Assembly: GCF_014898815.1 (NCBI RefSeq)
Contig: NW_026515549.1
Span: 248,001 to 312,000 of the forward strand
Length of the DNA stretch: 64,000 nt
Direction: 5' to 3'
DNA from: Panonychus citri
Taxonomy: Eukaryota; Arthropoda; Arachnida; Trombidiformes; Tetranychidae
The position numbers were made by a program, and so were the translations under genes. The notes under the pieces were generated by a model. The model saw nothing but the letters and a program-made list of their open reading frames with translations. It was not told where the DNA came from and searched no databases. Each line of letters begins with the position of its first letter. Within the stretch, counting starts at the first letter, position 1. Of this stretch, positions 29,116 to 41,800 are shown in pieces.

Positions 29116-29150
29116 TATAAAAGGGAAGCTTTTCTTTCCAGCGCTCATTT
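29116..29150 (+). promoter_or_regulatory. TATA box and initiator
   Basis: TATAAAAG at 29116-29123 followed 29 bp later by a TCATTT initiator-like site at 29145, about 100 bp before the ATG at 29249. Motifs and spacing are those of a strong TATA promoter, which supports the small downstream gene. Confidence 0.55.
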
Positions 29151-29248
29151 TTACGGCGACTTCGTCTTATGTGTATCCTTTTCTCTTTTCCATGTATTCA
29201 ATCGTAATTTCTTTTAAACTGTGATAAAATAAGTACCAAAGTGTTCCA

Positions 29249-29650
29249 ATGGAAAAAGAAGGTTTCGAAACATGGTCCCTCGAAATTGGTGAAGTTTCGC
29301 CGAAAATATTCGAAGATTCTTTTGAATTGATTGCAGGAAAAATTTACGAGCCTCTTCAATACATTAAGATAAACCATGAGGATAACACTATTATCGATAA
29401 AGATGGAACCTCCAAAGATTCTGAACTCGAAAGCCCAAAAACCCAATCGGAAAAAGAACAAAAAAGATTTGGCGTTTTGCCATTCGAAGAACCACCTGAG
29501 CCACCCGATATAAATTCTTGTCTACTCAAAGAGATGGAAAAGATCTCATCTAAATCACGTCAATTTATCGAAGAAATTAACGGAACTTTAATAACAATCA
29601 AAGAATGGATTCATTCTCGAAGAGATAAACAACTTAACAAGAAATTGTAA
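29249..29650 (+). CDS. Orphan 133-aa acidic protein, unknown function
   Basis: A single-exon open frame of 133 aa. Support is indirect but consistent: a good TATA box and initiator about 130 bp upstream, an ATG in TTCCAATGG context, balanced codon use, and AATAAA about 27 bp after the stop. The protein has a mixed N-terminal half, a proline-rich linker near residues 80-95 (PFEEPPEPPD) and a predicted helix in the last 45 residues ending in a basic tail. There is no signal peptide or membrane segment. The helix faintly resembles the helix of BORC subunit 6 (an L-x-E-x-E...GTL pattern), but this is too weak to name. Its function is unknown. Confidence 0.6.
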   Translation: MEKEGFETWSLEIGEVSPKIFEDSFELIAGKIYEPLQYIKINHEDNTIIDKDGTSKDSELESPKTQSEKEQKRFGVLPFEEPPEPPDINSCLLKEMEKISSKSRQFIEEINGTLITIKEWIHSRRDKQLNKKL

Positions 29651-30235
29651 CTACAAAACAAGACTAAAAGACATAATAAAACGTTAATTTGATTGTAAAC
29701 GAGTTAATTATATCAAATGGATTCTCATGAAATTAACCTGCAAGGTTCAACCATCATAGGAAATAAGTTTGAGTCCAATGAAAACAGAAACAAAAAAGTT
29801 TATTGAGATTAAATTAATCTGGTCAGGCGAATATGATTGAACAATAAATGATAATAAAAGTGTATGTAAACAGCCGCGAAAATTGAGTTTGAGTTTTTTT
29901 TAAATCATTTGCGTATCTTTGGCAAAAATTAACTTAATCACAACGATTGATTAGATAAATTTAACATTACCAACTCTATATTTCTATCTATTAATTTGCT
30001 TTTATCAATCAAGATGCTCAAATGAATCAAATAAAAGTACAAACTCACGGCTGAGTAACAAAGGATATTATTAAATAAAAATTAAAGGATAACAGTTTAA
30101 GTTAATTGGATAGTTTGATCACAATTAAGCATATTAAGGATATTCTTGTGATGATCTTAGTTTATTCTGAATTATGGTTCTCAGCTGATTGTTTAAGGCG
30201 AATCTTGTATTATACCTGTTGATCAGATCTATTGT

Positions 30236-30409
30236 TCAATCCATCTTCATCTTCTGATGGGTCAAATGAGTTTCATAATCATCTTCTTCATCAAGATCTT
30301 CCATCAGAGTCCAACATTGTTGACGATTCGGTGATAATGGTGGACATTTATTTACATTATCGTCGATGATAACAAATAAAACGAAACAAATATTTTGTAA
30401 TTTGTTCAT
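30236..30409 (-). CDS. Possible small secreted peptide (57 aa)
   Basis: A 57-codon open frame on the minus strand whose start lies inside the 293-bp repeat copy A. It opens with MNKLQNICF and a hydrophobic stretch resembling a weak signal peptide, then a Cys-containing, acidic tail. The second repeat copy begins an open frame with the same nine residues (35476 down to 35330, 48 aa) and then diverges. It could be a real peptide gene or chance within the repeat. Confidence 0.2.
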   Translation of the reverse strand: MNKLQNICFVLFVIIDDNVNKCPPLSPNRQQCWTLMEDLDEEDDYETHLTHQKMKMD

Positions 30410-30676
30410 TTGTAAATTAGTTTTGCTTCTTTCATCAATTAGTCTTCGAATCTTTATATTAGTTAATTGTTGTGCTATTATTTTCTAAATAAGTGTATTT
30501 ATCTTTCGTAATTATTATCGTTTCACTTTTATTGAATGGAAGCTGATATTTGATGTATTAATCTGGAATCTCAAAGGAAGAGACTTGAAGAAGGAGTTAC
30601 CTGTTCATCTTCATTTTTTTATGATAATTTATTTCTTTTTTTAAATATCTTAATTTTATTGAATTGGATTATCGTT
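30384..30676 (+). repeat. 293-bp direct repeat, copy A
   Basis: Matches 35451-35743 over 293 bp at equal length with two differences seen by eye (C/T near 30426 and A/G near 30457). The match begins and ends sharply. It lies about 50 bp past the receptor stop codon on that gene's downstream side and supplies AATAAA on the minus strand near 30655. I see no terminal inverted repeats or target duplication. Confidence 0.95.
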
Positions 30677-30723
30677 CTTGTGATTTAATTTTCGTATCAA
30701 ATTTTAATAAGAAAGTTCGATTT

Positions 30724-33700
30724 TCAGCCGTTAGATATTCTGTTACTTTCCACTTTGGAAACTTGTCGACTAACGTTGTTAATTCGATTACCACGTTGTC
30801 CCATTTCCGTTCCGATACTTTGAGTCCCATCAGAAGTTGACTTTTTACGAAATTCAATGAATGTTGTGTTTCTGCCTTTGCAAATGTCCCAAAGAGTTTT
30901 CACCATCATCCTGAACGTATGTTCCTGAAACAAGTGATTTACAATAGTTAATTAAAAATTGACCTTTTCAATTAAAAACTTACCCTTTCATGACGAGAAA
31001 CTTTTTTCGCCTTCCAAACGAACTCAATCCCCACGAACAAAGCGCCAATCGCTATTCCACAGACTAATACGATAAAAACACCACCCACATTAGCAACATC
31101 CAGAGCACTTGTTGCTGAATCAAGAACTTCGGGTGGACACTCTGCTTCTTCTGGGCTCTCCAAAGCTCGAATCTCATTTGGATAATCTTCGAACCAAGTT
31201 TTTCTCAGTGCATCAATACGACCTTGTTCTTGAAGCCTGAGAATCTCATTAGAAAAAATGGTTCTAAAGGGCGATCCTGGTCTCATGGCGATTCCATAAC
31301 CTTTTTGATCTAAAAGTTCACCAACTTGAGTTAAATTACAATAACGATTTACATTATACATTATTGATAGTGATTCCATTAGGAAGGCATAATTTCCCTT
31401 GAGCACTCGACGCACCCCATCAGTGTTCGTCTCTGTATAAACGGGAGGGTCACCTGATTCCATGAATGCATACATGCGCTGGTAGGTAGTGTATGTTGAA
31501 TTCTAATCGGTGAGAAAAGAGAATTACTCCAATGAGCGAATACGATCGGTTATGTAAATTCACTGTACCTGGAAAAACTTCTTCGTTGACCCCGTTTTCA
31601 AGCAGCCATAAGCAACTTTCGATTGCATCGCAAGATCTTCAGCATTTTCAATCGGAGCTTCCATTCTTGCGACTGTAAGAAAAGCAGCTAAATTAGCAGT
31701 ATAAGAAGAGACCATAATCAGAGTGAAAAAAGACCAAGCTGAAGCCACTAATCGAGTTGAAATTGACCTACCAAAGAAAAGAAAATTGATGAAATAAGAT
31801 CAATAGATTGCTACTAAAATTAACCAATTAACTCACTTTGGACCCAAATCTGAGCCTTGTTGCATAATAGATCCTAAACTGAACCACAAACAATTTCCAA
31901 TTGAAAATGTATTCGTCAACTCTTCTGGTTCACCGTCACATGGATGATCATTAAGCCATTCATTCGGACTCAATCGAGCAACAATATACATTAAAAGACT
32001 GACACCGATAAAAGCCGTTGCGGTGTATAACCAAACTTCGAGCGAAAAAGGATCGAGAAAAGCCCAAAGGTTCAAAGGCGGAGCTCGAGGTTTACTATGT
32101 AAAATCGATATTCCCAGAGTGATAAATGGAATCGTAAAGTCAACACCCGTTTGTCTTTCGTGGGTAATCGTCAAGTCTGTTGTAGCCAGATCATGATTTT
32201 TATCCAACATTTCACCAATTAATCCAGACCAAGTTCCGTTCTTTTTATTTTTACTTCCGTAACCTTTTCCTGTGTAAATAGTTAATTCATAACCAGAAAT
32301 TAAAAGATCTTCTTGTATTTGTCTAAGCAAATCGATACAAAATCCTTCATATTTATCAAATTCATCGCCAGTGATATTTACATAATCGGGCTTCTTCATT
32401 ACATAAGGGATATTCTGAATAGAAAGAAAATTGAAATCAATCCATTTGTCTGTTAATCGAAAGAAATAATTAATCTGTTACCTCAACAACAATTAACTTC
32501 AGTTTTGTTGTTTTCAAATACTCAATAGCACTTTTTTCTTCTGCTTGAACTTCAGTGGTTATATTGATCCCAGAATCCGAACTCCATGAACCAATCTGCA
32601 AATAAAATTTAACGATTAGCTATTGATTCGTAATCCATTCGCTTCAAAACTCACCTCCAACCATTGACCTTCTTTGAGTCGGATTATTGATAAGAATAAT
32701 TTTTCTCGATAACCTTGTTCATCAAAAGTTAATAATCCAGTTAATCCTGTCACCCCAACCTGTTGATGAAAAGTTACTGTTACAGCTCAAGTACAATAAC
32801 TCATTTAAACTCATAAGTTTAGCAAATTTGAAGACAAAAACTAACCTTTTTCATTTGATTGACCAACGATGAACCTAAAATCCAGGTATCATTGAGACCA
32901 CATGAAACTGATGGAGCAAAGATTTGATCAGTTATCTCGGACAATCCGACAAGAGATCGAGTAAATAAAGCAACAGCATCGTAGATCAAAGCTTTGTCAA
33001 CCTGTACAATCAAAAAGTACGATCAACAAAAAGAAAGTTGACTTGAAATAACCTTTTTCTATTCTTACCAAAAACAAAGAGCGGGGAAAATTGTTCTTGT
33101 TTAACTGATTATAATTCAAACTAATTCTGCTCTTTCATTAGTAAGAATAAGCTACTGTCATAGTGAGTCTCATTATCTCCATTTTTATCATAATTTTCAA
33201 ATTGCAGTCGAAATTTTGATCAACATTAATTATTACCGTTAATTTGACTTCCTCTGTCGAAGAATCATATCGACCAGTTTTCCATTCTTGGGCATTATAA
33301 CGCATTTTGATTCTTCCATCAAACGCATCGAACATTCTAAATCCCGTGATATTGAAAGCGATTAGTTCAGGATCACTCAGATTCCAAAATTGTAAATCCT
33401 GATAAAAGAATGAAATTTAAAAATATTAGAACATGTAATCAAATATTCTATTCTATTGAATATTAATTCGTAACACTTACCAAATCGTTAAACATGTAAC
33501 TGTAGTAAAAATCGAGCAGGGAAAATGATTTAAGCTAAAATTTAATAGTAAACTAACAATTAGAACTCAGAGTATTGAGAAATAGTTGATGAACGAACCT
33601 TCTCTAGGACAATCTCATAATTTTCGCTATTCACACTGACGATGAAATTTGAGTCACGATTTTTCATGACACTTTTGAATAAAGTTTCTGGCGGATTTGA

Positions 33701-34488
33701 TTGTTCAAATTTATATTCTCTCACTTTGATCAACAAGCTATTCTCATATTTTGTGGTCATCGCCAGAGCATCTTTGATCTTAATTAAATCTGTTGCAATC
33801 AAATCGTTAGCAATTAATGATGAATCACAAAATCTCAAACAGACTTACTTTCATTAGAGTCAAATATTAAACTGAATGATTTCCATTCACTGTTATCAAC
33901 AACATAATCTAAAATGGCTTTGTTCATCTTCTTGAGATCAGGATAAAGAGAAATTGAATAATCTGGTATATATGGTTGATGGACGAATGATTTAATTGTG
34001 TAAGGATAATCCGGTGCTGTGTGAAGTAAAGGAACACCAAGTCGGTCAGTTATCGATCTGATTATCCAAGCATTTACACCCGAATATGGATAAATAATGG
34101 CCCAAACACCAGAATCTAACAAACGACAAGCTGATTGACAAATTGACAGAACAAATTTAAAATATTGAAATGTCACATTAAATGGTGCTAATTACCTGCA
34201 TTTGCAGTGCTCAAACTGTCACTGAGGTCGACATGTTCAACATGAGCTTCAATCTTTGACCCTTGAAGACCAATATTGTTGATCCAAACCGCGTGTTTAA
34301 ATGCTAACTCTAAATCATCGTCTCCAGGTCTAATAATGGCTCCTGGTTAATGATTGATAACCATAAATCAGATGAAAAGAAAAGATAATTAAAATGTGAT
34401 ACTTACCGATTTTAATTGTGTCAGGTAAGTCGGAGGTAGTTAAACTTATCATATGAAAAATGAAGCCACAGATAAAAATTAAGTTCAT
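30724..34488 (-). CDS. Grik: Kainate-type ionotropic glutamate receptor subunit
   Basis: Thirteen exons keep frame: 34488-34407, 34342-34196, 34130-33849, 33789-33599, 33534-33481, 33398-33237, 33001-32846, 32759-32655, 32595-32482, 32414-31837, 31767-31569, 31502-30984 and 30924-30724, giving 929 aa, usual for the family. Exon 1 encodes a signal peptide from the ATG at 34488. Residues 25 to about 400 form the amino-terminal domain. The two ligand-binding halves follow, with the glutamate-contacting arginine in ITHERQTG (R518). M1 precedes the pore loop SIMQQGSD (Q/R site Q616, unedited Gln), then M3 SYTANLAAF at 645-653 and M4 in exon 12 before a basic RHE-type tail. These make a glutamate-gated cation channel at synapses. 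The DLTIT form of the binding motif is typical of arthropod kainate-like subunits. The gene looks intact; the exact subtype is not resolved. Confidence 0.93.
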
Positions 34489-35450
34489 CTTGAATATTTG
34501 ATATCAGAGATGTGAGTTGAAACACGACTGAAAATTACTTTCGATGCGATTGTTGAGAAGTTGATTTAATTGGCTGATCTCAATTTTTGTCAAATTTTAA
34601 CATTTTTAATAAATTAATGAAGATTTAATGAATTAGATAAAAAAAATGAGAAAAGAGATCTGATCCGATTTCGTGGAAATATCATGTAAACAAGAAGAAA
34701 GATTCTCATGATTATTTCTGTCTTTTTATATTTCTTGGCATTTTGCCTTTTCTCGTTCTTACAAAATGATTATTGCTCAATTAGAATTATCTCTTGCCAT
34801 GGGTTAATTGTCGTTTACTTTTTCCTAGTTTCAAGTAATTAAGTTCGCAGCTGAGTCGAAAGGCAGGTTCGTGATTTTCTATGCGATCATTGAGATGGAA
34901 GCACATTTGCTTCTTGTTTTCAGGTTGAATCACATTTCCGATTCTCAACTTCGATCCTTTCATTTCATTGACTATGCAAAGATGCATTCGATTCAAAGTA
35001 TTTGTAATTACCAATACTTTGAATCTGAGAATGAATAAGAATGAAGAACTTAAGTTCGAGACTTAGATAAGATAATGAAATGACCAGTCTCATCGTAATC
35101 GATTTGACCTTAACACTGGTGAAATACTCATTCTAATCAATAAAAAACAAACTTTCTGTCGAAAGTCTCTCTCTCTCTCTCTCTAAGATCGTCCATGTAA
35201 AAGAAGCTTCCTCATGTCCTCTTTTCTTATTAATAAACTAAATAAACAACTCAATTAGTTAGCTAAAGATTATTCGAACGATATTCAATTTGGTACATTA
35301 AACAATTAGCTCAAATAATCAGTTAATTGTTACGATGGAGAGAAAAAGAGTAATCCATTTGAATGACCCGCTGTTCTTTCCCGAGCCTTTGGTGGAGCTG
35401 ATGCTTCATCTGATTCTATTTGTTGCTTAATTGTTTTGCTTTTGAGATGA
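34489..35450. other. Intergenic, with one short uncertain frame
   Basis: The 5' flank of the receptor gene. A minus-strand frame from the ATG at 34987 to 34787 (66 aa, basic, balanced composition) is open, but no family, promoter or splice support is visible, so I do not call it a gene. A TC run lies at 35166-35184. Confidence 0.35.
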
Positions 35451-35743
35451 AAACAAATATTTTGTAATTTGTTCATTTGTAAATTAGTTTTGTTTCTTTC
35501 ATCAATTAGTCTTCGAATCTTTGTATTAGTTAATTGTTGTGCTATTATTTTCTAAATAAGTGTATTTATCTTTCGTAATTATTATCGTTTCACTTTTATT
35601 GAATGGAAGCTGATATTTGATGTATTAATCTGGAATCTCAAAGGAAGAGACTTGAAGAAGGAGTTACCTGTTCATCTTCATTTTTTTATGATAATTTATT
35701 TCTTTTTTTAAATATCTTAATTTTATTGAATTGGATTATCGTT
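35451..35743 (+). repeat. 293-bp direct repeat, copy B
   Basis: Partner of 30384-30676, about 5.07 kb away in the same orientation. It lies 127 bp before the BTBD10 start codon, so it overlaps the likely promoter or 5' UTR of that gene. Flanks outside the 293 bp share nothing obvious with copy A. Confidence 0.95.
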
Positions 35744-35869
35744 ACACTAGAAACGTTACAATCTTTGGTTTCCTGCTTGATTTTCTGTGATTTATTCTTG
35801 TTCTTTGTTGGAACTGTTGGCGATATTATTACTCATTTCAAATAGTCGCTTTTTTGGTTTGATTAGAAA

Positions 35870-37425
35870 ATGAACCGTAATAGTGAATCAAATCAACTGA
35901 CCAGTAATGGTGATTTGTCCAGTAAGTCTACTTGTAAACGTAACTGTACCAATAGTGGTGGTGGTGGTAAAGTGAGACAGTTAAAGACTGTATGTTTGAG
36001 TACAAGCAGTAATCCTGAATCAAGATTGGTTTTGGTTGTTGATGACACTCGATTTGTGATCGATAAATCTTCATTCGTTGAGCATCCTGACACTTTATTG
36101 GGAAGGATGTTTAGTCCTTTTACTGAATCTTCTGGTGCCTCTTCAATTACTCGGCCTAACGAGAAAGGTGAATATGAAGTGGCCGAAGGTATATCATCTC
36201 ACTGTTTTAGAGCTATTCTTGTAAGTAATTAATCTTACCTCATATCAACTCAATCTCTTGATAATCATCTTCTAATCAACTGTTTTCTCTCCATTCTATC
36301 AATAGGAATTTTATAAATCTGGTGTCATTCGTTGTCCATCCAGTGTTCCTATCACCGAATTACGTGAAGCCTGTGATTATTTACTTATACCTTTCGATGC
36401 AGATACAATTAAATGTCAAAATCTCGGTAAATATAATTACCTGTTCTCAAAACTGGTTTCAATTAGTTTTTCAATATTCGACACAATAAGTATATCTCAC
36501 CTTTCCATTTACAGGCGGATTACTTCATGAGATTAGCAATGAAGGAGCTAAAAGTCAATTCGAAAATTTCTTGGAAACTCTTCTATTTCCAGCTATGGTT
36601 TCTTCTGCTCAGGTACATCACTATTTCTGCTTATTCACGCTATTTCCGATTCTCTAATTGAATTCATGATTCTACGTTTCATTAATTTTAACAATTCATG
36701 TTTTTTTGTCAACATTGATTCTAATTATATCGTCTTTGTTTAATTTACAGAGAGGGGAACGAGAATGTCATATTGCTGTTCTCCTTGATGATGATATCGT
36801 TGAATGGGATGATGAGTATCCCCCTCAGATAGGACAGGAACATTGTCAAAGTAAGTGATTGATTAGAGGCGATTAGTTAATTGTTGAAAACAAAATCTTT
36901 ACCAGTTAATTTGGATCAACAACTTTACATTTTTTCCCCTTTTTTTAACTTGTTCTTCTTTCAGCAATCTACTCTTCTGATTTACATCGTTTTTTCAAGT
37001 ACATCGAGAATCGTGATGTTGCTAAGCAAATTCTACGAGATCGGGGTTTGAAAAAGATTCGACTTGGAATTGAAGGTCTGTATTCCAATTATTATCAAAT
37101 CTTATTCTTCTGTGTACAAATACTTTAAGACTCTTGAAAAGATAAAATTCATTTTCAGTGTAATCAATGTTTTCTGTTTATTTTTCTTCTTCTTTTCTTA
37201 GGCTTTCCTACTCATGAAGAGAAAAGAAGATGGCGACCTGGAGCTCGACCTGAGGTTATTTATAATTACGTTCAACGGCCATTTGTCCGAATGTCTTGGG
37301 AAAAGGAAGAAGCCAAATCGAGACACGTTGATTTCCAATGTGTCAAATCAAAATCGATCACCAATCTTGCAGTCGATGGAGTTGATGGATCAGGTGAAGA
37401 TAATGGTTCCAATAACAGCTCATGA
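35870..37425 (+). CDS. BTBD10: BTB/POZ protein of the BTBD10/KCTD20 family
   Basis: Six exons: 35870-36220, 36306-36426, 36515-36612, 36751-36850, 36965-37075 and 37202-37425, all phase-consistent, giving 334 aa. The donor after exon 5 (GTCTGT) is weak but the join restores the conserved frame. A Ser/Asn- and Gly-rich N-terminus is followed by a KCTD-like BTB domain (about 45-150, from LVLVVDDTRFVIDKSSF) and the family-specific C-terminal region, which includes RPEVIYNYVQRPF and SWEKEEAKSRHVDFQCVKSK. Mammalian BTBD10 and KCTD20 bind Akt and keep it phosphorylated, with a neuroprotective role; the fly homologue acts in motor neurons. AATAAA lies at 37963-37968. Confidence 0.92.
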
Positions 37426-38830
37426 TTAATCAGCTCTCATTGTCTATTCTTAATTGTTTCATTAACGAAATGTCGAGTCACAGCACCAAATATATGTTGT
37501 TACGTTTTCTCGTTTCATTCAAGTTGACATCAGATTGAAATGATCGGAGAAACAAATAACCTCCGTTATCGACAACTGATTATCTTATCCATTCATCTCT
37601 TAATCATTTCTTCATATCCTGGAATCCTGGTGTAATATATTATCCAAAATTGGACTCGAACAATGTACCAAAATTTATTCTGATCACCAAAATCACTGCA
37701 AAAAAATAAGAAAATATTTTAATTTTCTTTTCGATCTCCTTTTTCTACTCAAAATGGTTGATTAATATTCAAGCACAATTAACTAAACAATCTTACAACT
37801 GATCGAAAAGGTGATCGTTAATACCAAAGGAGAGTTTCAATGGTAACTAATTGTATTTGTAGAGTTTAGAAATTTAAGAAACAAATATGAATATTGTTTA
37901 TACCCAAGAAGGAAGATTAATTATCAATCTTTCGCAATCAATTTGGCAAATTGTAATTGTTTAATAAATCATATAAACAAAATGCTCATCTAATCATGAG
38001 CATTTATATTATCTGAAATATCAACAAACCCGATCCCAATGAATCCATTTTCTCGTTCACATTGAATCCATATTCCTACTCAACACTGAATTAATCAGTT
38101 AAATGAATTAATTGTCTTCTTTAGGTGATTAACCCCAAAAAAGAGCAGAAAAAGTAATTTAGACAACATTTAGTTTCTTCTCCCGCCGTTAGTTGAACAT
38201 GAACCAGTTTCTCTTGAAATGTTTTCCATTCACAACTTTGTTTCCACTCAATCACCAAAATGTAATTTCTTTCATTTGTTTGGTTTTATTTATTTAATTT
38301 TAAATTTTATTCTTTAGCTAATCAATTATTCTCAATTAATATTTTTCTATTCTCAATTAACATCACTTGGTCTCTAATTAATCTACACTGTCCATAGATT
38401 AAGGTTTAACTCTCCACCATAAGGTAAGTTGCTTTATCTTTTTTTCACTCTGACTCTTCAAGTGTAAATTGTTGATTTGTTACCTTTTTGGTTGTTTTAA
38501 TTATTTAGTCAATCTCTTGATTACTTTTTTTGATTGTTGATTTAATTCTCAGTCTGGTAGAATTTCTTCATTGGTTTATTTCTATCATTTGATATCTAAT
38601 TTGTTCTTTTCTTTTGCCTTTTTTGTAGTTCTAAGTCAACAGTTTCCATTTTCTCCACCGATAACTGAGCCTTACCTGGAATCTTTTTAGTGAACACCAT
38701 GTTTATGGATTATTTTTCTACATGAAAATAAACGTTACCAGAGATCAAAATTTAACCATTACTGTGATAAAACCGATCATCTTATTTATTCAACACAAAT
38801 ATAATCAGTTCAATAGAATATTCAATCTCA
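37426..38830. other. BTBD10 3' UTR and CPD 5' leader
   Basis: The BTBD10 3' UTR runs to a poly(A) signal at 37963. Further on, a 5' UTR intron for the carboxypeptidase D gene is likely at 38424-38628 (donor AAG/GTAAGT, acceptor TTTTTTGTAG). The remainder is A+T-rich with no gene seen. Confidence 0.5.
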
Positions 38831-41800
38831 ATGAAAGTTAAAGACTTGACCATGTCCAAGGTTTTTGTCCAACGTTTGGTGATCACTTTTGTTTGGTTTC
38901 AGCTTTTTCTGTTTGTAAATTGTTATAAAAGAGATCTATCTCTTGAAGCTGAACAGAAACAGTTGGACAATGAATTAGATAAAACTGGCCTTGGATTTGA
39001 ATATTTAAATTATCAAAATCTAACGAAATTTATTCACCTTCTGGAATTACGTTATCCCACCTTGGTAAAAGTTTACAGTGTTGGCTCAAGTATTGAGAAA
39101 CGGGAACTATGGGCGATGAAAATTACCAACACTCAAAAAAGGCCACTTGGTAAACCGATGTTTAAATATGTCGCCAACATGCACGGAGATGAGACCGTTG
39201 GTAGACAATTGTTGGTTCGTTTAGCTTGGCATTTGGTCACCAATTACAATAAAGACGATCGGGTGACTAAAATCATGGAATCAATTGAAACTCATCTTCT
39301 ATTCTCAATGAATCCGGATGGGTTTGAGCGAGCAAAACTTGGTGAGTGCGATGGTGCTAACAAGGATAGTGGCCGAGAAAATGCCGCTGGTGTTGATCTT
39401 AATCGTGACTTTCCAGGTAAATATCTTAATTCGTCCTATTCTTTTTCTCCAAAAAGAGATGAAAAAAACGAGCTTCTCATCCGTTATACTCGCTATTTGA
39501 ATCTCTTTTTCTATTTACTTTCTCTCACCTTTTTTCCTACTGTACATTTATCTTTCTTCCGTTATTTCCGCTTGTTAGTTTTTTAATTTGTTCTCTTTTA
39601 TCTTTTACATACATAACAACAAAAAACCAACCAGATCAATTCAGCAACACACCTTTAGTTTCGGTTGATGAAATGGCAAGAGGAAGACAACCCGAAACTG
39701 TCGCTGTGATGGCTTGGATTGTCTCTAATCCGTTTGTACTTTCTGCTAATCTTCATGGAGGTTCAGTTGTTGCCAGTTATCCATTTGATTCATCATTTAG
39801 TCACAAAGAAACTGGTGAACTAAGTCTTTCCCCGGATAACAATATATTCACCCACCTCGCCTCCATCTACGCTTCACACCACCAAACCATGAGAAATGGA
39901 AATGTTTGCAAAGACGATGAGTTTCTCAACGGTACAACTAATGGAGCCTTTTGGTTTGATGTTGCAGGTAATTAAAGTAAATCGTCAATGTGATCAAACA
40001 AAAGAGAGAAAAAAACCAACAGAAATCTAAATTTACCGTTAAATGGAAAAAGAGACAAATCATCTCAATTTATTATTCGCTCAACAGTTTTGATGTCTTT
40101 CTACGTTTGATTTTTTTAATCACTGTCATGGTCAATCAATTAATTCATTTTATTGTGCATCTTATTGGTTCTATTTTCAGGCGGTATGCAAGACTTTAAT
40201 TACATCTGGAGTAATTGTTATGAGATAACATTGGAACTATCATGTTGTAAATATCCAACAGCTTCACAATTGACAAATGAATGGAATCTTAATCAGGAAC
40301 CTTTATTGACATTTATGGAACAGGTAATCAAAATTAATTGATGTTCATTAATGACAATTGTTATTTATCCCTCTTTTCCCCATTTTCATCAATGACAATT
40401 AACTGATAAAATGGTGAATGCTTACCTGGCATTTTTTGCTAATTGTTTCCTTTTTCCCCTGTTTTTCATGCAGACTCACATGGGAGTTAAGGGTGTTGTT
40501 AAAAACTCGGTGACAAATAAACCCGTTGAAAAAGCTTTTGTTAAAATACAAGGAATTAATCATAATGTTACAACAAATGCTCGAGGTGAATTCTGGAGAT
40601 TAGCTGTAAATGGTACTTATAACATCACTTTTGAGGCGTTTGGGTATCAAGATAAAATGATATTCGATGTTGTTGTAAAAAATGAACTAAAATCAGCTAA
40701 ATGGTTGGACGTTGATTTGGTTCCAATTTCGTCGAGCAAAGATATTTCTGAGAACAGTGTCGTTGAGAGCGATATAGTGGACACTAATTCCCGTCCTCCG
40801 ATAAGACCGGTAAACACAACTGACTTTTCGAAAGATTTTGTTACACCTTACAATTTTTTTCATCACAATTACACCGAAACGACTAAATTTCTGCAATATT
40901 TTGCTAAAAATTATCCATCCTTGACTCGTCTCTACAGTATTGGTAAAAGTGTTGAAGGAAGAGATCTCTGGGTTCTAGAAATTAGCGATAATCCTGGAAT
41001 TCATGAGCCAGGAGAACCCGAATTTAAATACATTGCAAATATTCATGGTAACGAAGTTGTTGGAAAGGAAATTCTCCTTCCATTTATTCAAAAACTACTC
41101 GAGAACTACGATCGAGATCAGAAGATTAAATATCTGGTTGACAACATTCGAATTCACATTTTACCTTCTCTTAATCCTGACGGGTACGAACGTTCAGTTG
41201 AAGGAGATTGTGAATCATTACATGGAAGAGAAAACTCTAGACAACAAGATTTAAATCGAAATTTTCCCGATCAGTACAAACCTTTTGCACGAGTTAATTT
41301 CCAACCCGAAACTGAAGCTGTTATCAAATGGATTCGAAGTTATCCTTTTGTACTTTCAGCGAGTTTACATGGTGGCTCTCTGGTTGCTAATTATCCATTC
41401 GATGGTAATTTAGATGAAATTGATCATGCTTACAGTAAAAGTCCAGATGACGATGTCTTCAGAAAACTGGCCTTAGTTTATTCAACGAAACACAAATCAA
41501 TGTCCGATGGTCATCCTTGTAAAGAGGGTTGTGGTCCAATCTATGAATTTTTTGACAATGGTATCACTAATGGTGCTCAATGGTATGTCCTTTATGGAGG
41601 AATGCAAGACTTTAATTATATCAACACTAATTGTTTTGAGATTACACTCGAATTGGGCTGTCAAAAATTCCCGTATGCTGCTGATCTACCTCGATATTGG
41701 GACGATAATCGAGTCGCTTTAATCTCTTTCATGGAAGAAGTACTCAAAGGTGTTAAGGGTTTCGTCGTTGATTCAGATTCTAAACCAATTAGAAATGCAA

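Noticed and set aside
29249..29650. Naming the orphan protein as BORCS6
   Set aside because: Only a short helix pattern agrees and the conserved C-terminal half of that family is absent.
30384..35743. 293-bp repeats as a MITE or solo LTR
   Set aside because: No terminal inverted repeats, no TG...CA ends and no target duplication at either copy.
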